Under the pieces are notes generated by a model. It did not search any database. It was not told where the DNA came from and saw nothing but the letters and a program-made list of their open reading frames with translations. Shown one piece after another: positions 46,498 through 56,828 of a DNA stretch of 64,000 nucleotides. This DNA comes from Rhizobium leguminosarum bv. viciae USDA 2370 (GTDB lineage Bacteria; Pseudomonadota; Alphaproteobacteria; Rhizobiales; Rhizobiaceae), in the NCBI RefSeq assembly GCF_002008365.1, contig NZ_MRDL01000023.1, positions 94,721 through 158,720 of the forward strand, read 5' to 3'. The translations under genes were made by a program, and so were the position numbers. Position 1 is the stretch's first letter; each line of letters opens with the position of its first letter.

Positions 46498-47796
46498 TTA
46501 GCGGCCGCTATAGACTGACGGAAAAACAATATCCTGATCGACCAGGACGTTGAACTTGTAGCCCGGCCGGATGCGAATTGTCGGCTGAACGTTCAGATTC
46601 TTCGAGATCGTCTCTTCCGCTACCCGGCCGAATGATTCGGCAAAATTACGTCGTGCTGCATCCGAGGCCGTGTCCTGCGTCGCGAGCGTCGAACTCTCAG
46701 GCATCGACATATCGATACCAGTTCCGATGATTGCCACCAGCGCAGCCGAACCGAACGTCCTCCAGAGATGGCGGTCGACCTTATCCTGGAAGCCGCCATA
46801 TCCTTCGGCGTCGGTGCCAGCCATGCCTCCGATCTGCAGCGTAGCCCCATTCGGATAAATGAGGTCCGTCCAGACGACGAGCACACGTTCCTGGCCAAAG
46901 GACACCTTGGAATCGTAACGGCCGAACAGCTTTGCGCCCTGCGGGATGAGAAGGCGATAGCCGGTCGCGCTGTCGTAGACATTCTGGCTGACCTGAGCCG
47001 TGATCCGCCCTGGCAAATCGGAATTCAGGCCGGTGATCAAGGTGGCGGGAATGACTGAGCCGCGCTTCAATTCATTGGGTGACATCTGCGGCACCACCTG
47101 GTTTGGCAGGTAGCCAAGATCCTTGATGTCCTGATTGAAGAAGTCCTCCTTCGACGTCTGCCCGTTCTGATCGACGTTCTCTCCCGTCAGGCCGGATTTC
47201 ATGGCGGCGGCATAAAGGTCTGAGGCGCTGTTTGCTGCGACGTTTGTCGGCTGGCGGCCCGTGTCATTGGTGGAGCTTGCAGCCTTCTCGACATCGGAGA
47301 TGTCGACCTTCAGTGGCGAATCGAGCGCCGTGGAACGGGCCTGGAGACGCGCCATCCGCTGGCGTTGTGCCTCGCGCATATATTGCTCATCCTGCTCTCG
47401 CTTCAGTCGAGCCTTCCACTCCTCTTCGGATTCGAGCCTTTGTCGGCGATCTTGTCGATCTGTCGGTTGGCGCTCGACGACCGGTTCCTGCTTTTCCTCT
47501 TTCTCGATGACGATTGGTGTCGGCTGAAACACCTCCTGCTTTTCTGGGTCACCGATAATGCCGTCCGTAACACCCCGCTTAAGCTGGTCGCCGAAACTGG
47601 TCGCAGGGCTATTGGAAGCACCCTCGATGTCGCCACGATTGAAGGAAAGCCCGCGCAGCGACAGACCAATCACGACGATGCTAACGAACAGCACGATGAC
47701 AATGATGGCGACGATGATCGGCAGGCGGTTGAGCCGGCGCATGCCCTGCTGATCATCGGCTTGGCTGGACGTGCCAAGCTGGAGCGACTGGACCAT
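46498..47796 (-). CDS. trbI: TrbI, VirB10-type channel scaffold
   Basis: The 432-residue protein has a cytoplasmic N-terminus, one membrane anchor near residues 25-50, a proline/charge-rich linker, and a C-terminal VirB10 beta-barrel domain (TALITGLNSDLPGRITAQVS). It spans from the inner to the outer membrane in the mating channel. ATG 47796 is chosen; the extension to 48006 would run into trbH. It is the last gene of the trb operon. Confidence 0.93.
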   Translation of the reverse strand: MVQSLQLGTSSQADDQQGMRRLNRLPIIVAIIVIVLFVSIVVIGLSLRGLSFNRGDIEGASNSPATSFGDQLKRGVTDGIIGDPEKQEVFQPTPIVIEKEEKQEPVVERQPTDRQDRRQRLESEEEWKARLKREQDEQYMREAQRQRMARLQARSTALDSPLKVDISDVEKAASSTNDTGRQPTNVAANSASDLYAAAMKSGLTGENVDQNGQTSKEDFFNQDIKDLGYLPNQVVPQMSPNELKRGSVIPATLITGLNSDLPGRITAQVSQNVYDSATGYRLLIPQGAKLFGRYDSKVSFGQERVLVVWTDLIYPNGATLQIGGMAGTDAEGYGGFQDKVDRHLWRTFGSAALVAIIGTGIDMSMPESSTLATQDTASDAARRNFAESFGRVAEETISKNLNVQPTIRIRPGYKFNVLVDQDIVFPSVYSGR

Positions 47797-47807
47797 GGTA
47801 ATCTCCG

Positions 47808-48248
47808 TCAGTTGCGCTGCATGATCGAAAGGGGACTGGCCGGCACAGCACCCGCCGCCGTCGGCGTGTAAGCACGGCCGAGAGCGATGGATGGCGTCGA
47901 GAGCTTCGCCAAAACCTGCCCGTCGAAGCCCTCGATCGAATAGGAAAGCTCGACCGGCTTGATGTCTTTGGCGACTTTGCTGTCCGTGACGACCGTATAG
48001 CCCCACCCCTTCAGGGCCGCTTCGAGGGCGGTCGCAAACTCCGACGTGTCTTTCGCCATTTTGATCGTCGTCGTAGCACCGGCTGGCCCGATCTGTTCAG
48101 CCAGGCGGCTTGCCATGTCGCCGGCGATGGCGCTCGCGGCTGGTCTAGTAACGGCCACCGGGGTTGAGCTGGTGGTCAGGGCGTCGTCGGCCGTTTGGCA
48201 ACCGGAGAGCAGCGCGGCCACGACGAAATATCCGAGAAGCTTGCCCAT
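47808..48248 (-). CDS. trbH: TrbH, conjugal lipoprotein
   Basis: The 146-residue protein has a lipoprotein signal with lipobox LLSGC (Cys about residue 17). It should be anchored in the outer membrane and is thought to play the VirB7-like role of stabilising the core complex. It is 11 nt upstream of trbI and 3 nt downstream of trbG. Confidence 0.88.
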   Translation of the reverse strand: MGKLLGYFVVAALLSGCQTADDALTTSSTPVAVTRPAASAIAGDMASRLAEQIGPAGATTTIKMAKDTSEFATALEAALKGWGYTVVTDSKVAKDIKPVELSYSIEGFDGQVLAKLSTPSIALGRAYTPTAAGAVPASPLSIMQRN

Positions 48249-48251
48249 AGG

Positions 48252-49064
48252 TCAGCCTCCCCGCCGGATGGTGATCTTCTGTTGCCGCCAACCGACGCCG
48301 GAAACGAGGATCGCCTTGTCGATCGCATAGTCGACGGTCATCATGTCGTTCTTCATGCGATAGTTGACGATGCGATTTTGACCGCCGGAGACGACGAAGA
48401 GTACAGGTGCATCCTGACCGGAGATCGACTTCGGGAACTGGATGTAGGTCTTCACCCCGTCAGAATAGACCCGCTTCGGTTTCCAGGGCGCGCTCCCGCT
48501 CACCGAGTAGGAGAAGTTCAGCTTGTCCGGCGCTGTGCCCGGAATGCCGCCCGTTTCGAGACGGGCGTTTATGTCGGCGAGCTTGGTGGACACGTCTTCC
48601 GGATATTCGAAGCCAATGCGCGCCATGTACTGGCTGGGATGGGATTTGAGCTGGATGTGATAGGTTCGACGTGACGTGGTGACGACCATCGAGGTGAGAA
48701 GCCCTGGCTCAGATGGTTTGACGATGAGATGGATGGCCTGTCCGCCTGTGGCACCCGAGGTGGCCGGCTCTACCTTCCAGCGCACGGTGTCGCCGACGAG
48801 GACGTCGCGAACGATCTCGCCACCCTGAAGTTCGATGTCGCAGACCTGTAGAGGAGAGCAGACGACGGACGGCTGGGTCTCGCCGAACAGAAAGATGACC
48901 TTTCCGTCCGGACCTGTCGTGACCAGTCCCTGCGTGCCGCGCCACTTTCTGGAAAGATTTGTTCCTTTCACCTCGTTGCTCGTCATGCTTTGCGCCTGCG
49001 CGCCCGCCGCTAGCAAGAGTCCGGCTATGCAGCCGGCGGCTGCGATTAATCCCGTTTTTTTCAT
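48252..49064 (-). CDS. trbG: TrbG, VirB9-type outer-membrane channel protein
   Basis: The 270-residue protein has a Sec signal (cleaved after AGAQA, about residue 24) and a VirB9/CagX fold with the [12 protein letters not shown] start of the mature domain and the ASYKPKRVY-like segment [12 protein letters not shown]. It forms the outer-membrane ring with TrbH and TrbI. Confidence 0.92.
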   Translation of the reverse strand: MKKTGLIAAAGCIAGLLLAAGAQAQSMTSNEVKGTNLSRKWRGTQGLVTTGPDGKVIFLFGETQPSVVCSPLQVCDIELQGGEIVRDVLVGDTVRWKVEPATSGATGGQAIHLIVKPSEPGLLTSMVVTTSRRTYHIQLKSHPSQYMARIGFEYPEDVSTKLADINARLETGGIPGTAPDKLNFSYSVSGSAPWKPKRVYSDGVKTYIQFPKSISGQDAPVLFVVSGGQNRIVNYRMKNDMMTVDYAIDKAILVSGVGWRQQKITIRRGG

Positions 49065-49081
49065 TGAAAGATTCCCTGCCC

Positions 49082-49744
49082 TTAAAGCTGTGCCGTCCAG
49101 TCAAAATCTCGGACGTAGAGGCCGATTGGATTGAGGCGGATCGTCGCCTCATCCTGTGGCGCGGTGAGCGTCACCGTTGCGATCCCGCGGAACCGCCGCG
49201 TGCCGATCTCCTTGCCCTTGCGGTCTCGCTCGTATTCCGTCCAGTCGATCTGATAGGTCTGGTTCGAAAGCGCCACGATGTTGTTGACCTCGATGGCAAC
49301 TGTCGAAGACTTCGCCTTCTCGAACGGAGAATTGCCTCGAAACCAGGCGTTGACCTTCTCCGTCGACGGATCGGACGTGCGAAGAAGGGCGTAGGTGCGG
49401 TCGATATATTGCTTCTGCACCACCGCATCCGGCGTGACCGATCTAAAGCTCGTGACGAAGTTACCGAGTGTGGCGCGCACCACGCGGACATCGGCATACT
49501 CGATCTGTTCCGGAAAGCCTGCCGTGACTGCGGTTCCGAGCTTGTCGACCTCGACGATGTAAGGCACGAGCCTCACCTGCGTGCTCAGATACATCGCGTA
49601 GCTGAAGCCGATGACGGCCATGACCAGACCGAGGACACCAACAATGCGCCATGCGGCTGCGGCCTTCACATAGGAGCCATAGCGTTCGCTCCATTCCTGG
49701 CGGGCGGCAAGATACGGGTTTTCCGGGGCGCGGTTCGCTGCCAT
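49082..49744 (-). CDS. trbF: TrbF, VirB8-type assembly protein
   Basis: The 220-residue protein has one membrane segment (about residues 35-58) and a periplasmic VirB8 domain ([29 protein letters not shown]). It nucleates assembly of the secretion channel. It is 17 nt before trbG and 20 nt after trbL. Confidence 0.92.
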   Translation of the reverse strand: MAANRAPENPYLAARQEWSERYGSYVKAAAAWRIVGVLGLVMAVIGFSYAMYLSTQVRLVPYIVEVDKLGTAVTAGFPEQIEYADVRVVRATLGNFVTSFRSVTPDAVVQKQYIDRTYALLRTSDPSTEKVNAWFRGNSPFEKAKSSTVAIEVNNIVALSNQTYQIDWTEYERDRKGKEIGTRRFRGIATVTLTAPQDEATIRLNPIGLYVRDFDWTAQL

Positions 49745-49764
49745 TTATTCTTCCCTTGTCTCGA

Positions 49765-50946
49765 TTACGGTTTGTCGTTGCGTTCGGGAGGAGGTTTCGG
49801 TCCGCTATGACCGCCGCGCTGTTCATCGAGCTTCGCATTGGCCAGTCCGAGAATGGACCCGGCATAAGCGCCCGGAGAGCCGATTGCCTTTTCCTTCGCG
49901 GCAGATCCGGCTGCTTGCGCGCCGGAAGCGAAGCTCGCGCCCACGCCGCGAAGAGCAGCACCTGCAATGGATGAACCGCCAGCCCGTGCGGCTTGAGCCG
50001 CCGCAAACCCCGCTCCCGCAGCGCCGGCGGCGAGGAAGCCAGCACCGGCGGCAAAAGACGCCGTTTGCCCGCCGTGGCGGATCGCTTCCATTCCTCCGGA
50101 TACCGATGCGCCCTGGACGACGCCCTGGATGATGCTCGGGACATACATGGCGATGATGAAGACGACGACGGAGATACCGGCGATGGCCAAGGTCGTGACG
50201 AACTGATCCGACGAGGCAGTCGGTGCTTGAGCAAGGCCAAGCAGGACGTTCGATCCGATCTTGGCGATCATCACCAAGGCCATGAGCTTCATGCCGACGC
50301 CAAAGGCATAGACGAGGTATCGAACAGCAAAGTCTTTCGTGAAGGACGAACCACCCAGCCCGAGCATGATCATGCCGGCGAGCAAGCCGACATACATTTC
50401 GACCATGACCGACACGAAAATAGCGGCAACCAGCGAGAAGCAGATGACAACGATGCCCATGGCAAGAACGGCGGCAATCGCGAGCGCATTGTCTTCGAAC
50501 ACCCCGAACTGTGCTTGTTGCGACATTTGGGAGGCGACGCGGATGCCGGCATCGAACACTTCAGCAGGCGAAGCTGAACCACCGCCGGCGCCAATCTGGA
50601 AAAGGCTGTCGACCACCGCTCGCGCAAAGGTCGGACCCTGGGTCAGAACGAATGCGAAGAACCCGATGAACATGATCCGCCGCACCAGTTCGGCGAACCA
50701 GCTGTCCAGTGAGGCTGACTGGATCGCCAACCAAACGGCCGCAATGCCGATCTCGATCGTTGCAAGAATCCAGAATAGGGATTTCGCTGCCTCCATAATG
50801 GTGGTCTCCCACCCCTTCGCAGCGGATGAGACCTGGTTTTCCAGTTCCGTGAGAACCTGTCCCTCCTGCGCGAATGCGGGAACAGCATAGGTGAGGAAAA
50901 AGAGACCTGTAATCAGGAACGAGCGTGCGACAGTTACCTTCACCAT
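49765..50946 (-). CDS. trbL: TrbL, VirB6-type polytopic channel protein
   Basis: The 393-residue protein has a signal sequence, five to six membrane segments in the first 300 residues and an Ala/Gly-rich cytoplasmic tail. It forms the inner-membrane pore. Its start overlaps trbK by 7 nt. Confidence 0.92.
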   Translation of the reverse strand: MVKVTVARSFLITGLFFLTYAVPAFAQEGQVLTELENQVSSAAKGWETTIMEAAKSLFWILATIEIGIAAVWLAIQSASLDSWFAELVRRIMFIGFFAFVLTQGPTFARAVVDSLFQIGAGGGSASPAEVFDAGIRVASQMSQQAQFGVFEDNALAIAAVLAMGIVVICFSLVAAIFVSVMVEMYVGLLAGMIMLGLGGSSFTKDFAVRYLVYAFGVGMKLMALVMIAKIGSNVLLGLAQAPTASSDQFVTTLAIAGISVVVFIIAMYVPSIIQGVVQGASVSGGMEAIRHGGQTASFAAGAGFLAAGAAGAGFAAAQAARAGGSSIAGAALRGVGASFASGAQAAGSAAKEKAIGSPGAYAGSILGLANAKLDEQRGGHSGPKPPPERNDKP

Positions 50947-51143
50947 CTCGGGCTCATCTCCTGACCTTCCTCGATCGGCGGCAGCTCTTTGTCGGAGCCG
51001 AAGAATTTTTCCCGGACGGCGCGCTGCTCCTCGGTGAGCGCGGGTATTCCTGTGTTTCGGGAATTGACGATCAGCACTATCGCTGCAGACGATGCAGCGG
51101 CGACAGCCAACAGCAAGGCAATCAGGACGGGGCGGCTCACCAT
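50940..51143 (-). CDS. trbK: TrbK, entry-exclusion protein
   Basis: The 67-residue protein has an N-terminal hydrophobic segment and a short periplasmic tail. It lies between trbJ and trbL as in Ti plasmids, where it mediates entry exclusion. I see no lipobox Cys, so membrane anchorage is probably by the hydrophobic segment. The C-terminus REKFFGSDKELPPIEEGQEM resembles the end of TrbJ. Confidence 0.85.
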   Translation of the reverse strand: MVSRPVLIALLLAVAAASSAAIVLIVNSRNTGIPALTEEQRAVREKFFGSDKELPPIEEGQEMSPRW

Positions 51144-51940
51144 CGCGGTTCCATTTTCTGGCCTTCCGGAACGCTCTTGACCTCGGCGTTGAAGAATTTC
51201 TCCCGCCGCGCCTGTGCCAGGTCCTTGTCTGTCTGTTCCGTCTGCAGCCAGGTTCCCATCATCGTCATCTGCTGCGAGACAAGGCCCCGAAGCTTCTGCA
51301 TCTGGGCAACCTGCTGAGCGGCGATTTCATGCCCGACTTGCAGAGCCTTCATCTGCCCGTCAGCCGTCTCGGACATCGACCGCAGCGAGGACATCGTATC
51401 TTCCTCGCTATCGAACTGGTCGGCCGTGAGGCTCGCCGCTTTCAGCGAGCTGGCGATCGTGTCGCGGTTGGTGTTCGACCAGGACTGGTAGGTCGAGGAG
51501 AACGTCGCGTTGTCCGGCAAGTTGGTCTTGAGATCGGCATAGCTTTGAAAGCGCTGCTGAAGAACGTCGTCCGCATTCCCCATCGAAAAGGCGATGCCCT
51601 GTCCCTGGTCGACGATGCTGCGCAGCTGGTTGAGATCGCTTTCGACCTGACCCCAGACATGGTCAGAAAGCTGCGCCGTGTTTTGCAGCATGTTCTCGTA
51701 GATCTTCAGCTGGTTCTGGATCTGCTCTGCAAGCTGGCTGATCTGGGTCAGCTGATTGTCGACCTGGATGCCGGAGCTTTTCATGAGATCCACGAGCTGC
51801 GCATTGTTGGCGAGCTGCGTCCATTCGGTCGCAGCGCCGGTGGCTGTACCGGCTTGCACAGAGCCTGCAGCTCCGATCGTGAGAGCGGCGGCCGCCAAGC
51901 AGGCGAGCCATCTATTCGAACGTGAGTAGCGATGCGGCAT
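51137..51940 (-). CDS. trbJ: TrbJ, VirB5-type minor pilin
   Basis: The 267-residue protein has a Sec signal (cleaved near GSVQA, residue 29) and a long helical body typical of VirB5. ATG 51940 is chosen, giving a good signal peptide and a 29-nt overlap with trbE. The last residues (REKFFNAEVKSVPEGQKMEP) share a pattern with TrbK. Confidence 0.9.
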   Translation of the reverse strand: MPHRYSRSNRWLACLAAAALTIGAAGSVQAGTATGAATEWTQLANNAQLVDLMKSSGIQVDNQLTQISQLAEQIQNQLKIYENMLQNTAQLSDHVWGQVESDLNQLRSIVDQGQGIAFSMGNADDVLQQRFQSYADLKTNLPDNATFSSTYQSWSNTNRDTIASSLKAASLTADQFDSEEDTMSSLRSMSETADGQMKALQVGHEIAAQQVAQMQKLRGLVSQQMTMMGTWLQTEQTDKDLAQARREKFFNAEVKSVPEGQKMEPRW

Positions 51941-54368
51941 CGTGAACTCCTCTCGTTTCAAGCCAGTGGATCGGCCAGTCGTGGCCATGTTCGGATTTCA
52001 GTGCGCGGATGCGTTTGAGGTCCTCTTTGCCCGACGCGCCGACAAAGCTCAGCGCGACTGGCCCAAGCGACATGTTGAAGAGCCGCCGGCCTTCTGGCGT
52101 GGCGACGTAGTATTCGCGCTTCGGCATGGCGGTAGCGACGATCTCGATCTGTCGCTCGTTGAAGCCGATGCGCTCGTAGAATTCTCGCGTCCCCGACTCG
52201 CGAGCGGCGCCATTTGGGAGGCATATCTTTGTCGGGCAGGATTCCTTAAGTACATCTATGATCCCGGACCGCTCGGCATCGGAGATCGATTGGGTCGCAA
52301 GAACGACAGCGCAATTCGCCTTGCGCAGTACCTTCAACCACTCGCGAATCTTGTCGCGGAATACAGGGTGGCCAAGCATCAGCCACGCCTCGTCGAGCAC
52401 GATCAGGCTGGGCGACCCATCCAGCCGCTTCTCGATCCGGCGGAACAGGTAGGTCAGCACCGGCACGAGATTGCGCTCGCCCATATTCATCAGATGCTCG
52501 ATTTCGAAGGTCTGGAAGGCGCCGAGTGTGAGGCCGTCCTCTTCCGCATCGAGGAGCTGGCCCATCGGGCCATCGACGGTGTAATGATGCAATGCGTCCT
52601 TGATCTCGCGCAACTGCACGCCGCTGACGAAATCCGAGAGCGAGCGACCGGATGCGCTCGCCATCAGTCCGACTTGCCGAGAGATGGCGTTACGATGATC
52701 GGGTGTGATCGTGACACCCTGGAGACCGACCAGCATCTCGATCCATTCTGTCGCCCAAGCCCGGTCGGTGTCACTTTTGAGATCGGAGAGCGGGCAGAAG
52801 GCCAACGCCCTCCCCTCTTCCGCATTGTCGCCGCCGATCTCATAATGATCGCCGCCGGCTGCGAGCGTCAGGGGTTGAAGTGAACTGCCTTTGTCAAAGG
52901 CGAAGATCTGCGCATTTTCGTACCGGCGAAACTGCGCGGCTATCAGGGCGAGCAGTGTTGACTTGCCCGAACCCGTTGGACCGAAGATCAGCGTGTGGCC
53001 GACATCATCGACGTGCAGATTCAGACGAAACGCCGTCGATCCGCTCGCAACCTGCATCAAGGGCGGGGATTTCGCTGCGTAAAAGGGGCATGGCGCGACC
53101 GGGTTTCCCGACCAGACCGAGTTCAGCGGAATCAAGTCTGCGAGATTGCTGGTGTTGATCAACGGCTCACGGATGTTGCAATACCAGTTGCCCGGCAAGC
53201 TGCCGAGATAGGCGTCGGTGGCGTTGAGCGTTTCGATCCGCGCCCCGAAACCTTCCGCCTGGATCAGCCGCCGGATCGCTTCGGCCTTCTCCAGGAGTCC
53301 TTCGCGATCGCGGTCGAACAGCACGACGACCGGTGTGTAATAGCCATAGACAACCAGTTGCGACGAGGCCTGCGCGATCGCATCCTCGGTCTCGGTGACC
53401 ATGGTCATCGCGTCCTGGTCGACGGATCGACTTTGTGTCTGGAAGATCTGGTCGAAGAACGGCCGGACCTTCTGCTGCCATTTCTTCCGCGTGCGTTCGA
53501 GCTTCTGTCGGGCCTCTTCGGCATCGAGAAAAATGAAGCGTGATGACCATCGATAGGTCAGCGGCATCAAATCAAGGCTGTTCAGAATCCCCGGCCAGCT
53601 TTCGGCCGGCAGACCGTCGATCGCGATGACGCCGAGGAAACGGTTTTCGACCTTTGGCGTCAGTCCGTGCTCAAGCTCCGCCGTGGCAATCCAGTCGAGA
53701 TACATCGGAATATCGGGAAGCCGGATTGGATGGCTTTCCCCAGTGGTGCAGAATCGGGCGAACTGGAGCAACTCGTCATACCGGGCAATTCGCTCCCCTC
53801 CCCTCTCAAGTGTTTCGCGGGTTTCCATTCGCCGGATCGTAAGTGTGTTGGCAAAATACTGCTCAAGCTCACGCACCGCGTTCTTGAACACGAAGAGCAC
53901 CGTGTCCGCGTAGGACTTCTTCCGGCTCTCCTCATCCGAATAGACGTATTTGCTGAGTGCAGTCTTCTTGGACTCAAGTGGCCGGTAGGTCAGGATCAGC
54001 GCATGCTTGCTCTCGAAATGCCCCTGCTCGCGCGCGAAATGCGCCCGACGCTCGGCATCGATTGCGCGGGTCACGGGGTCGGGGAAATGGCATCGATCTT
54101 CTGATGGATAGTCGACTGTCGGAATACGGATGGCCTCGACCTGGATCATCCAGCCGCTTCCGAGCCGTGACAGAACGGCATTGATCTGCCGCGACAACTC
54201 GTTGCGCTCAAGGTCGGTCGCACTTTCCGAGTCCGGTCCCGCGAAGTACCAGCCGGCCATCAGGCTTCCGTCCTTCAAGAGGAGAACACCATTGTCGACG
54301 AGGCCGGCATAGGGAACGAGATCGGCGAAGGACGGGCCGGTTACCCGGAAGCGTTTGAGAGCTACCAT
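51912..54368 (-). CDS. trbE: TrbE, VirB4-type ATPase
   Basis: The 818-residue ATPase powers pilus and channel assembly. Walker A is GPTGSGKST near residue 465 and Walker B is LIVLDEAWLMLG near 660. The N-terminal CagE/VirB4 domain is complete. The length is usual for TrbE. It lies 10 nt after trbD. Confidence 0.95.
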   Translation of the reverse strand: MVALKRFRVTGPSFADLVPYAGLVDNGVLLLKDGSLMAGWYFAGPDSESATDLERNELSRQINAVLSRLGSGWMIQVEAIRIPTVDYPSEDRCHFPDPVTRAIDAERRAHFAREQGHFESKHALILTYRPLESKKTALSKYVYSDEESRKKSYADTVLFVFKNAVRELEQYFANTLTIRRMETRETLERGGERIARYDELLQFARFCTTGESHPIRLPDIPMYLDWIATAELEHGLTPKVENRFLGVIAIDGLPAESWPGILNSLDLMPLTYRWSSRFIFLDAEEARQKLERTRKKWQQKVRPFFDQIFQTQSRSVDQDAMTMVTETEDAIAQASSQLVVYGYYTPVVVLFDRDREGLLEKAEAIRRLIQAEGFGARIETLNATDAYLGSLPGNWYCNIREPLINTSNLADLIPLNSVWSGNPVAPCPFYAAKSPPLMQVASGSTAFRLNLHVDDVGHTLIFGPTGSGKSTLLALIAAQFRRYENAQIFAFDKGSSLQPLTLAAGGDHYEIGGDNAEEGRALAFCPLSDLKSDTDRAWATEWIEMLVGLQGVTITPDHRNAISRQVGLMASASGRSLSDFVSGVQLREIKDALHHYTVDGPMGQLLDAEEDGLTLGAFQTFEIEHLMNMGERNLVPVLTYLFRRIEKRLDGSPSLIVLDEAWLMLGHPVFRDKIREWLKVLRKANCAVVLATQSISDAERSGIIDVLKESCPTKICLPNGAARESGTREFYERIGFNERQIEIVATAMPKREYYVATPEGRRLFNMSLGPVALSFVGASGKEDLKRIRALKSEHGHDWPIHWLETRGVHDAASLLTFE

Positions 54369-54378
54369 GGCCGCCTCC

Positions 54379-54678
54379 TCAATACCGGCGCCACGGCGAA
54401 GTGGTTGCCTTGTAGTAGGGCTTGTAAGAAATGTGCCTGATATAGACTTGGCGCATGAGCGGATCCGACTTCGCCATCATCCTGAGCGCCCCGACGATGA
54501 CGATCCAGACGGCGATGCCGAAGAGCGCCGAATAGACCGTGAGAACCACGAAGATGAGAATGACGGCCGCAAGGCCGGTGATCAGCACCAATTCGCGGTC
54601 CGCGCCCATCAGAAGGTTCGGGCGCGAGAGGGCACGATGGATGCGATTGCGTCGCAAGCCGGACACGGACTCAGCCAT
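54379..54678 (-). CDS. trbD: TrbD, VirB3-type membrane protein
   Basis: The 99-residue protein begins [20 protein letters not shown] and has a double membrane hairpin at about residues 30-70. VirB3-type proteins interact with the VirB4 ATPase. The ATG at 54678 follows GGAGGGAG; ATG 54681 is equally possible. Size equals that of Ti TrbD. Confidence 0.9.
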   Translation of the reverse strand: MAESVSGLRRNRIHRALSRPNLLMGADRELVLITGLAAVILIFVVLTVYSALFGIAVWIVIVGALRMMAKSDPLMRQVYIRHISYKPYYKATTSPWRRY

Positions 54679-55054
54679 CATCTCCCTCCCCTCCCCCGTT
54701 CGAACCAATTGACGTGACCTGCTCGTCGGTTAGCCCGATCGAAGCGCCGGTCGCACCGAACAGGCCGACGATGTTGGTGGCGCCGAGCAGGATGCCGGCG
54801 ACGAGAACGACGTACACAAGGCGCCGTGCGAAATCGTTGAGCTCGCCGCCGAAGATGAGCATGCCGCCGGCAATGGCCACGGCTGCAAGCGCGATCGCAC
54901 CCGCGACCGGGCCGGTGATCGACTCCTGAATCTGCTGCAGTGGCCCTTCCCATGGGAGGCTGCCGCCGGAACTGGCGAGCGCCGGCGCGACTGAGGCAAG
55001 AACGATGGGCGCCGCCAAGAGCGCGGCGGCGATGAGGGTATGCTTACGCGACAT
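54671..55054 (-). CDS. trbC: TrbC, VirB2-type pilin
   Basis: The 127-residue prepilin has a long signal peptide (cleavage near ALASS, residue 28), two membrane helices and a Gly-rich C-terminus. It is processed by TraF into the conjugative pilus subunit. ATG 55054 is used; the extended frame to 55153 lies in trbB. Confidence 0.9.
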   Translation of the reverse strand: MSRKHTLIAAALLAAPIVLASVAPALASSGGSLPWEGPLQQIQESITGPVAGAIALAAVAIAGGMLIFGGELNDFARRLVYVVLVAGILLGATNIVGLFGATGASIGLTDEQVTSIGSNGGGEGDDG

Positions 55055-56021
55055 GGCGCGCCTCCTGTTCTTCGGTGAGCTGATCGGATTCGATCTCGTA
55101 CTGTCCGTTGATGAACCGCTCGACTTGAATGATGTCGCGAACAAGCCGCCCACGCGGCGTTCGCTCGATCGAGATGACCAAGTCGACGACCTCCCCGATC
55201 ACCTCGTGCATCGGCTGCTGGCTTGCTTCGGCGGTCAGCTGTTCAAGCCGACGTAGCGCTGACATGGCGGTGTTCGAGTGAATGGTCGCCACGCCGCCTG
55301 GGTGACCGGTGTTCCAGGCCTTGAGCAACGTCAGGGCCGCGCCGTCGCGAACTTCGCCAACGACGATCCGGTCGGGGCGCAAGCGCATTGTGCTCTTCAA
55401 GAGCCGCGCCATGTCGATCGAATCGCTGGTATGCAGGAGAACGGCGTTTTCGGCTGCGCATTGGATTTCCGCGGTATCCTCAAGAATGACGAGACGATCC
55501 TGGCGCGCAGATTTGACGATCTCGTGGATGACCGCGTTCGCTAGCGTCGTCTTGCCCGAGCCCGTTCCGCCGGAAATGATGATGTTCAGCCTCGTGGAAA
55601 TGGCACTGCGGATCGTGGCGGCTTGGTATTCTGTCATCACGCCGGCGCGAATATAGTCTTCGAGCGGAATGAGGCGCGATACCCGGCGACGAATCGTGAA
55701 GGCAGGCTTGGTGACAACGGGCGGCAACAGTCCCTCGAAGCGGTGGCCACCGATTGGCAGCTCGCCGGAGATGATTGGCTGTTCCGTGTCGACCTCTGAC
55801 TGAAGCGCGTGCGCCACTGTACCGATCACCATCTCCGCTGCAGCCGACGACATCTCGCCGGCGGGCGTAACGCCGTGACCGAGCCGTTCGATGAACAACT
55901 TTCCGTCCGGATTAAGCATGATCTCGACGACGTTCGCGTCGTCCAGGGCAACACAAAGCTGGTCGCCGAGCGCCTCCTGAAGTTTGCGGACGAGCCGAGG
56001 GTGAGAGCGAAGCTGGTTCAC
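55044..56021 (-). CDS. trbB: TrbB, VirB11-type ATPase
   Basis: The 325-residue hexameric ATPase has Walker [10 protein letters not shown] near residue 154, Walker B region [10 protein letters not shown] and the His/Asp boxes ([16 protein letters not shown]). It sits at the cytoplasmic face of the channel. It overlaps traI by 4 nt and trbC by 11 nt. Confidence 0.95.
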   Translation of the reverse strand: MNQLRSHPRLVRKLQEALGDQLCVALDDANVVEIMLNPDGKLFIERLGHGVTPAGEMSSAAAEMVIGTVAHALQSEVDTEQPIISGELPIGGHRFEGLLPPVVTKPAFTIRRRVSRLIPLEDYIRAGVMTEYQAATIRSAISTRLNIIISGGTGSGKTTLANAVIHEIVKSARQDRLVILEDTAEIQCAAENAVLLHTSDSIDMARLLKSTMRLRPDRIVVGEVRDGAALTLLKAWNTGHPGGVATIHSNTAMSALRRLEQLTAEASQQPMHEVIGEVVDLVISIERTPRGRLVRDIIQVERFINGQYEIESDQLTEEQEARHVA

Positions 56022-56656
56022 GGATTTCTCCTTACGCTGCCTGGCTGACAGGGGGCGAGTTCAGAACGGTAGTTGGAGGGGCGAAGCCTGAGGAACGTGG
56101 CCGCATTGGCGGCCAGCGTGCCCGCTACGGCCGTCGTCACGCCGATCTTCTTGGGTTCGCCTAAACGATGCAGCTGCCACCCCACGCGGGCGAGGATGCG
56201 CTCAAACCGAAGATCGGTCACCGTAACAATCTCAGTGTACCCGTTTGCCAGGCACCATTCGATGATGCCAGCGAACATGGTCAGCGTCGCTTCATGGACC
56301 GAGCCGGCGCCCCTCCCCTCCGCGAGAGCCGTGTCGACACAGAAGCGAGAACTCTCGATCATCGCGGCATGCCCCTTGAGTTGGCCGTCGGGGAGCAGCG
56401 ACGGGAAAACGTCGGCCACCATTGTCGGTCCGAGCGCAGGAAGAAGCCTTGCGCACCCCGCCAATTCGCCCGTCTCTGCGATGGCGAGAATATAGGTCGG
56501 CCGAAGCGCGTCGAAACGATCGGACTCGCACCCCGCCGTTACATCGACTTCCCAACCCAGGCGATCGGAAAAGACCCGAGCACGAAGCTGATAGTGGATG
56601 TGTAGGAGATGCGCCTCTTGGATCGTCCGGGGTGTTGAGAGCGCGAGAGCCCGCAT
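56018..56656 (-). CDS. traI: TraI, N-acyl-homoserine-lactone synthase
   Basis: The 212-residue LuxI-family enzyme makes the TraR signal from S-adenosylmethionine and acyl carrier protein. Conserved residues are all visible: RARVF (Arg25 type), LGW, ESDRFD, ARLLP and ESSRFCV. GGAGAAAG precedes the ATG. It heads the trb operon, giving the positive feedback loop of Ti plasmids; the acyl chain cannot be inferred. Confidence 0.93.
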   Translation of the reverse strand: MRALALSTPRTIQEAHLLHIHYQLRARVFSDRLGWEVDVTAGCESDRFDALRPTYILAIAETGELAGCARLLPALGPTMVADVFPSLLPDGQLKGHAAMIESSRFCVDTALAEGRGAGSVHEATLTMFAGIIEWCLANGYTEIVTVTDLRFERILARVGWQLHRLGEPKKIGVTTAVAGTLAANAATFLRLRPSNYRSELAPCQPGSVRRNP

Positions 56657-56717
56657 GATCTTTCTCCGTCGTTGTTGGTCGGCGGGAAATCAGCACAGTT
56701 TGGAATCGGAGGGCAGT

Positions 56718-56730
56718 TGTAGGATTCAAC
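56718..56730. promoter_or_regulatory. Candidate tra box near traI
   Basis: TGTAGGATTCAAC matches the shared motif at 11 of 13 positions and is inside the dyad GTTGTAGGATTCAAC (56716-56730). It lies 62 nt upstream of the traI start, where the Ti tra box for the trb operon is found. Confidence 0.6.
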
Positions 56731-56815
56731 ATGCACGTAGCGAGGTGAGTCGCGGTCATAAGGGGTGTGGCGCTACAGAGCCGCCTAATCTGCTTGCTGC
56801 TACACTGTTCGGATT

Positions 56816-56828
56816 TGTAGGATTCACA
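56816..56828. promoter_or_regulatory. Candidate tra box near repA
   Basis: TGTAGGATTCACA is the reverse complement of the copies at 36975 and 32581. It is 98 nt from the traI-side copy and about 200 nt upstream of repA. In Ti plasmids a second TraR box in this gap raises repABC expression and copy number; the same is inferred here. Confidence 0.62.
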
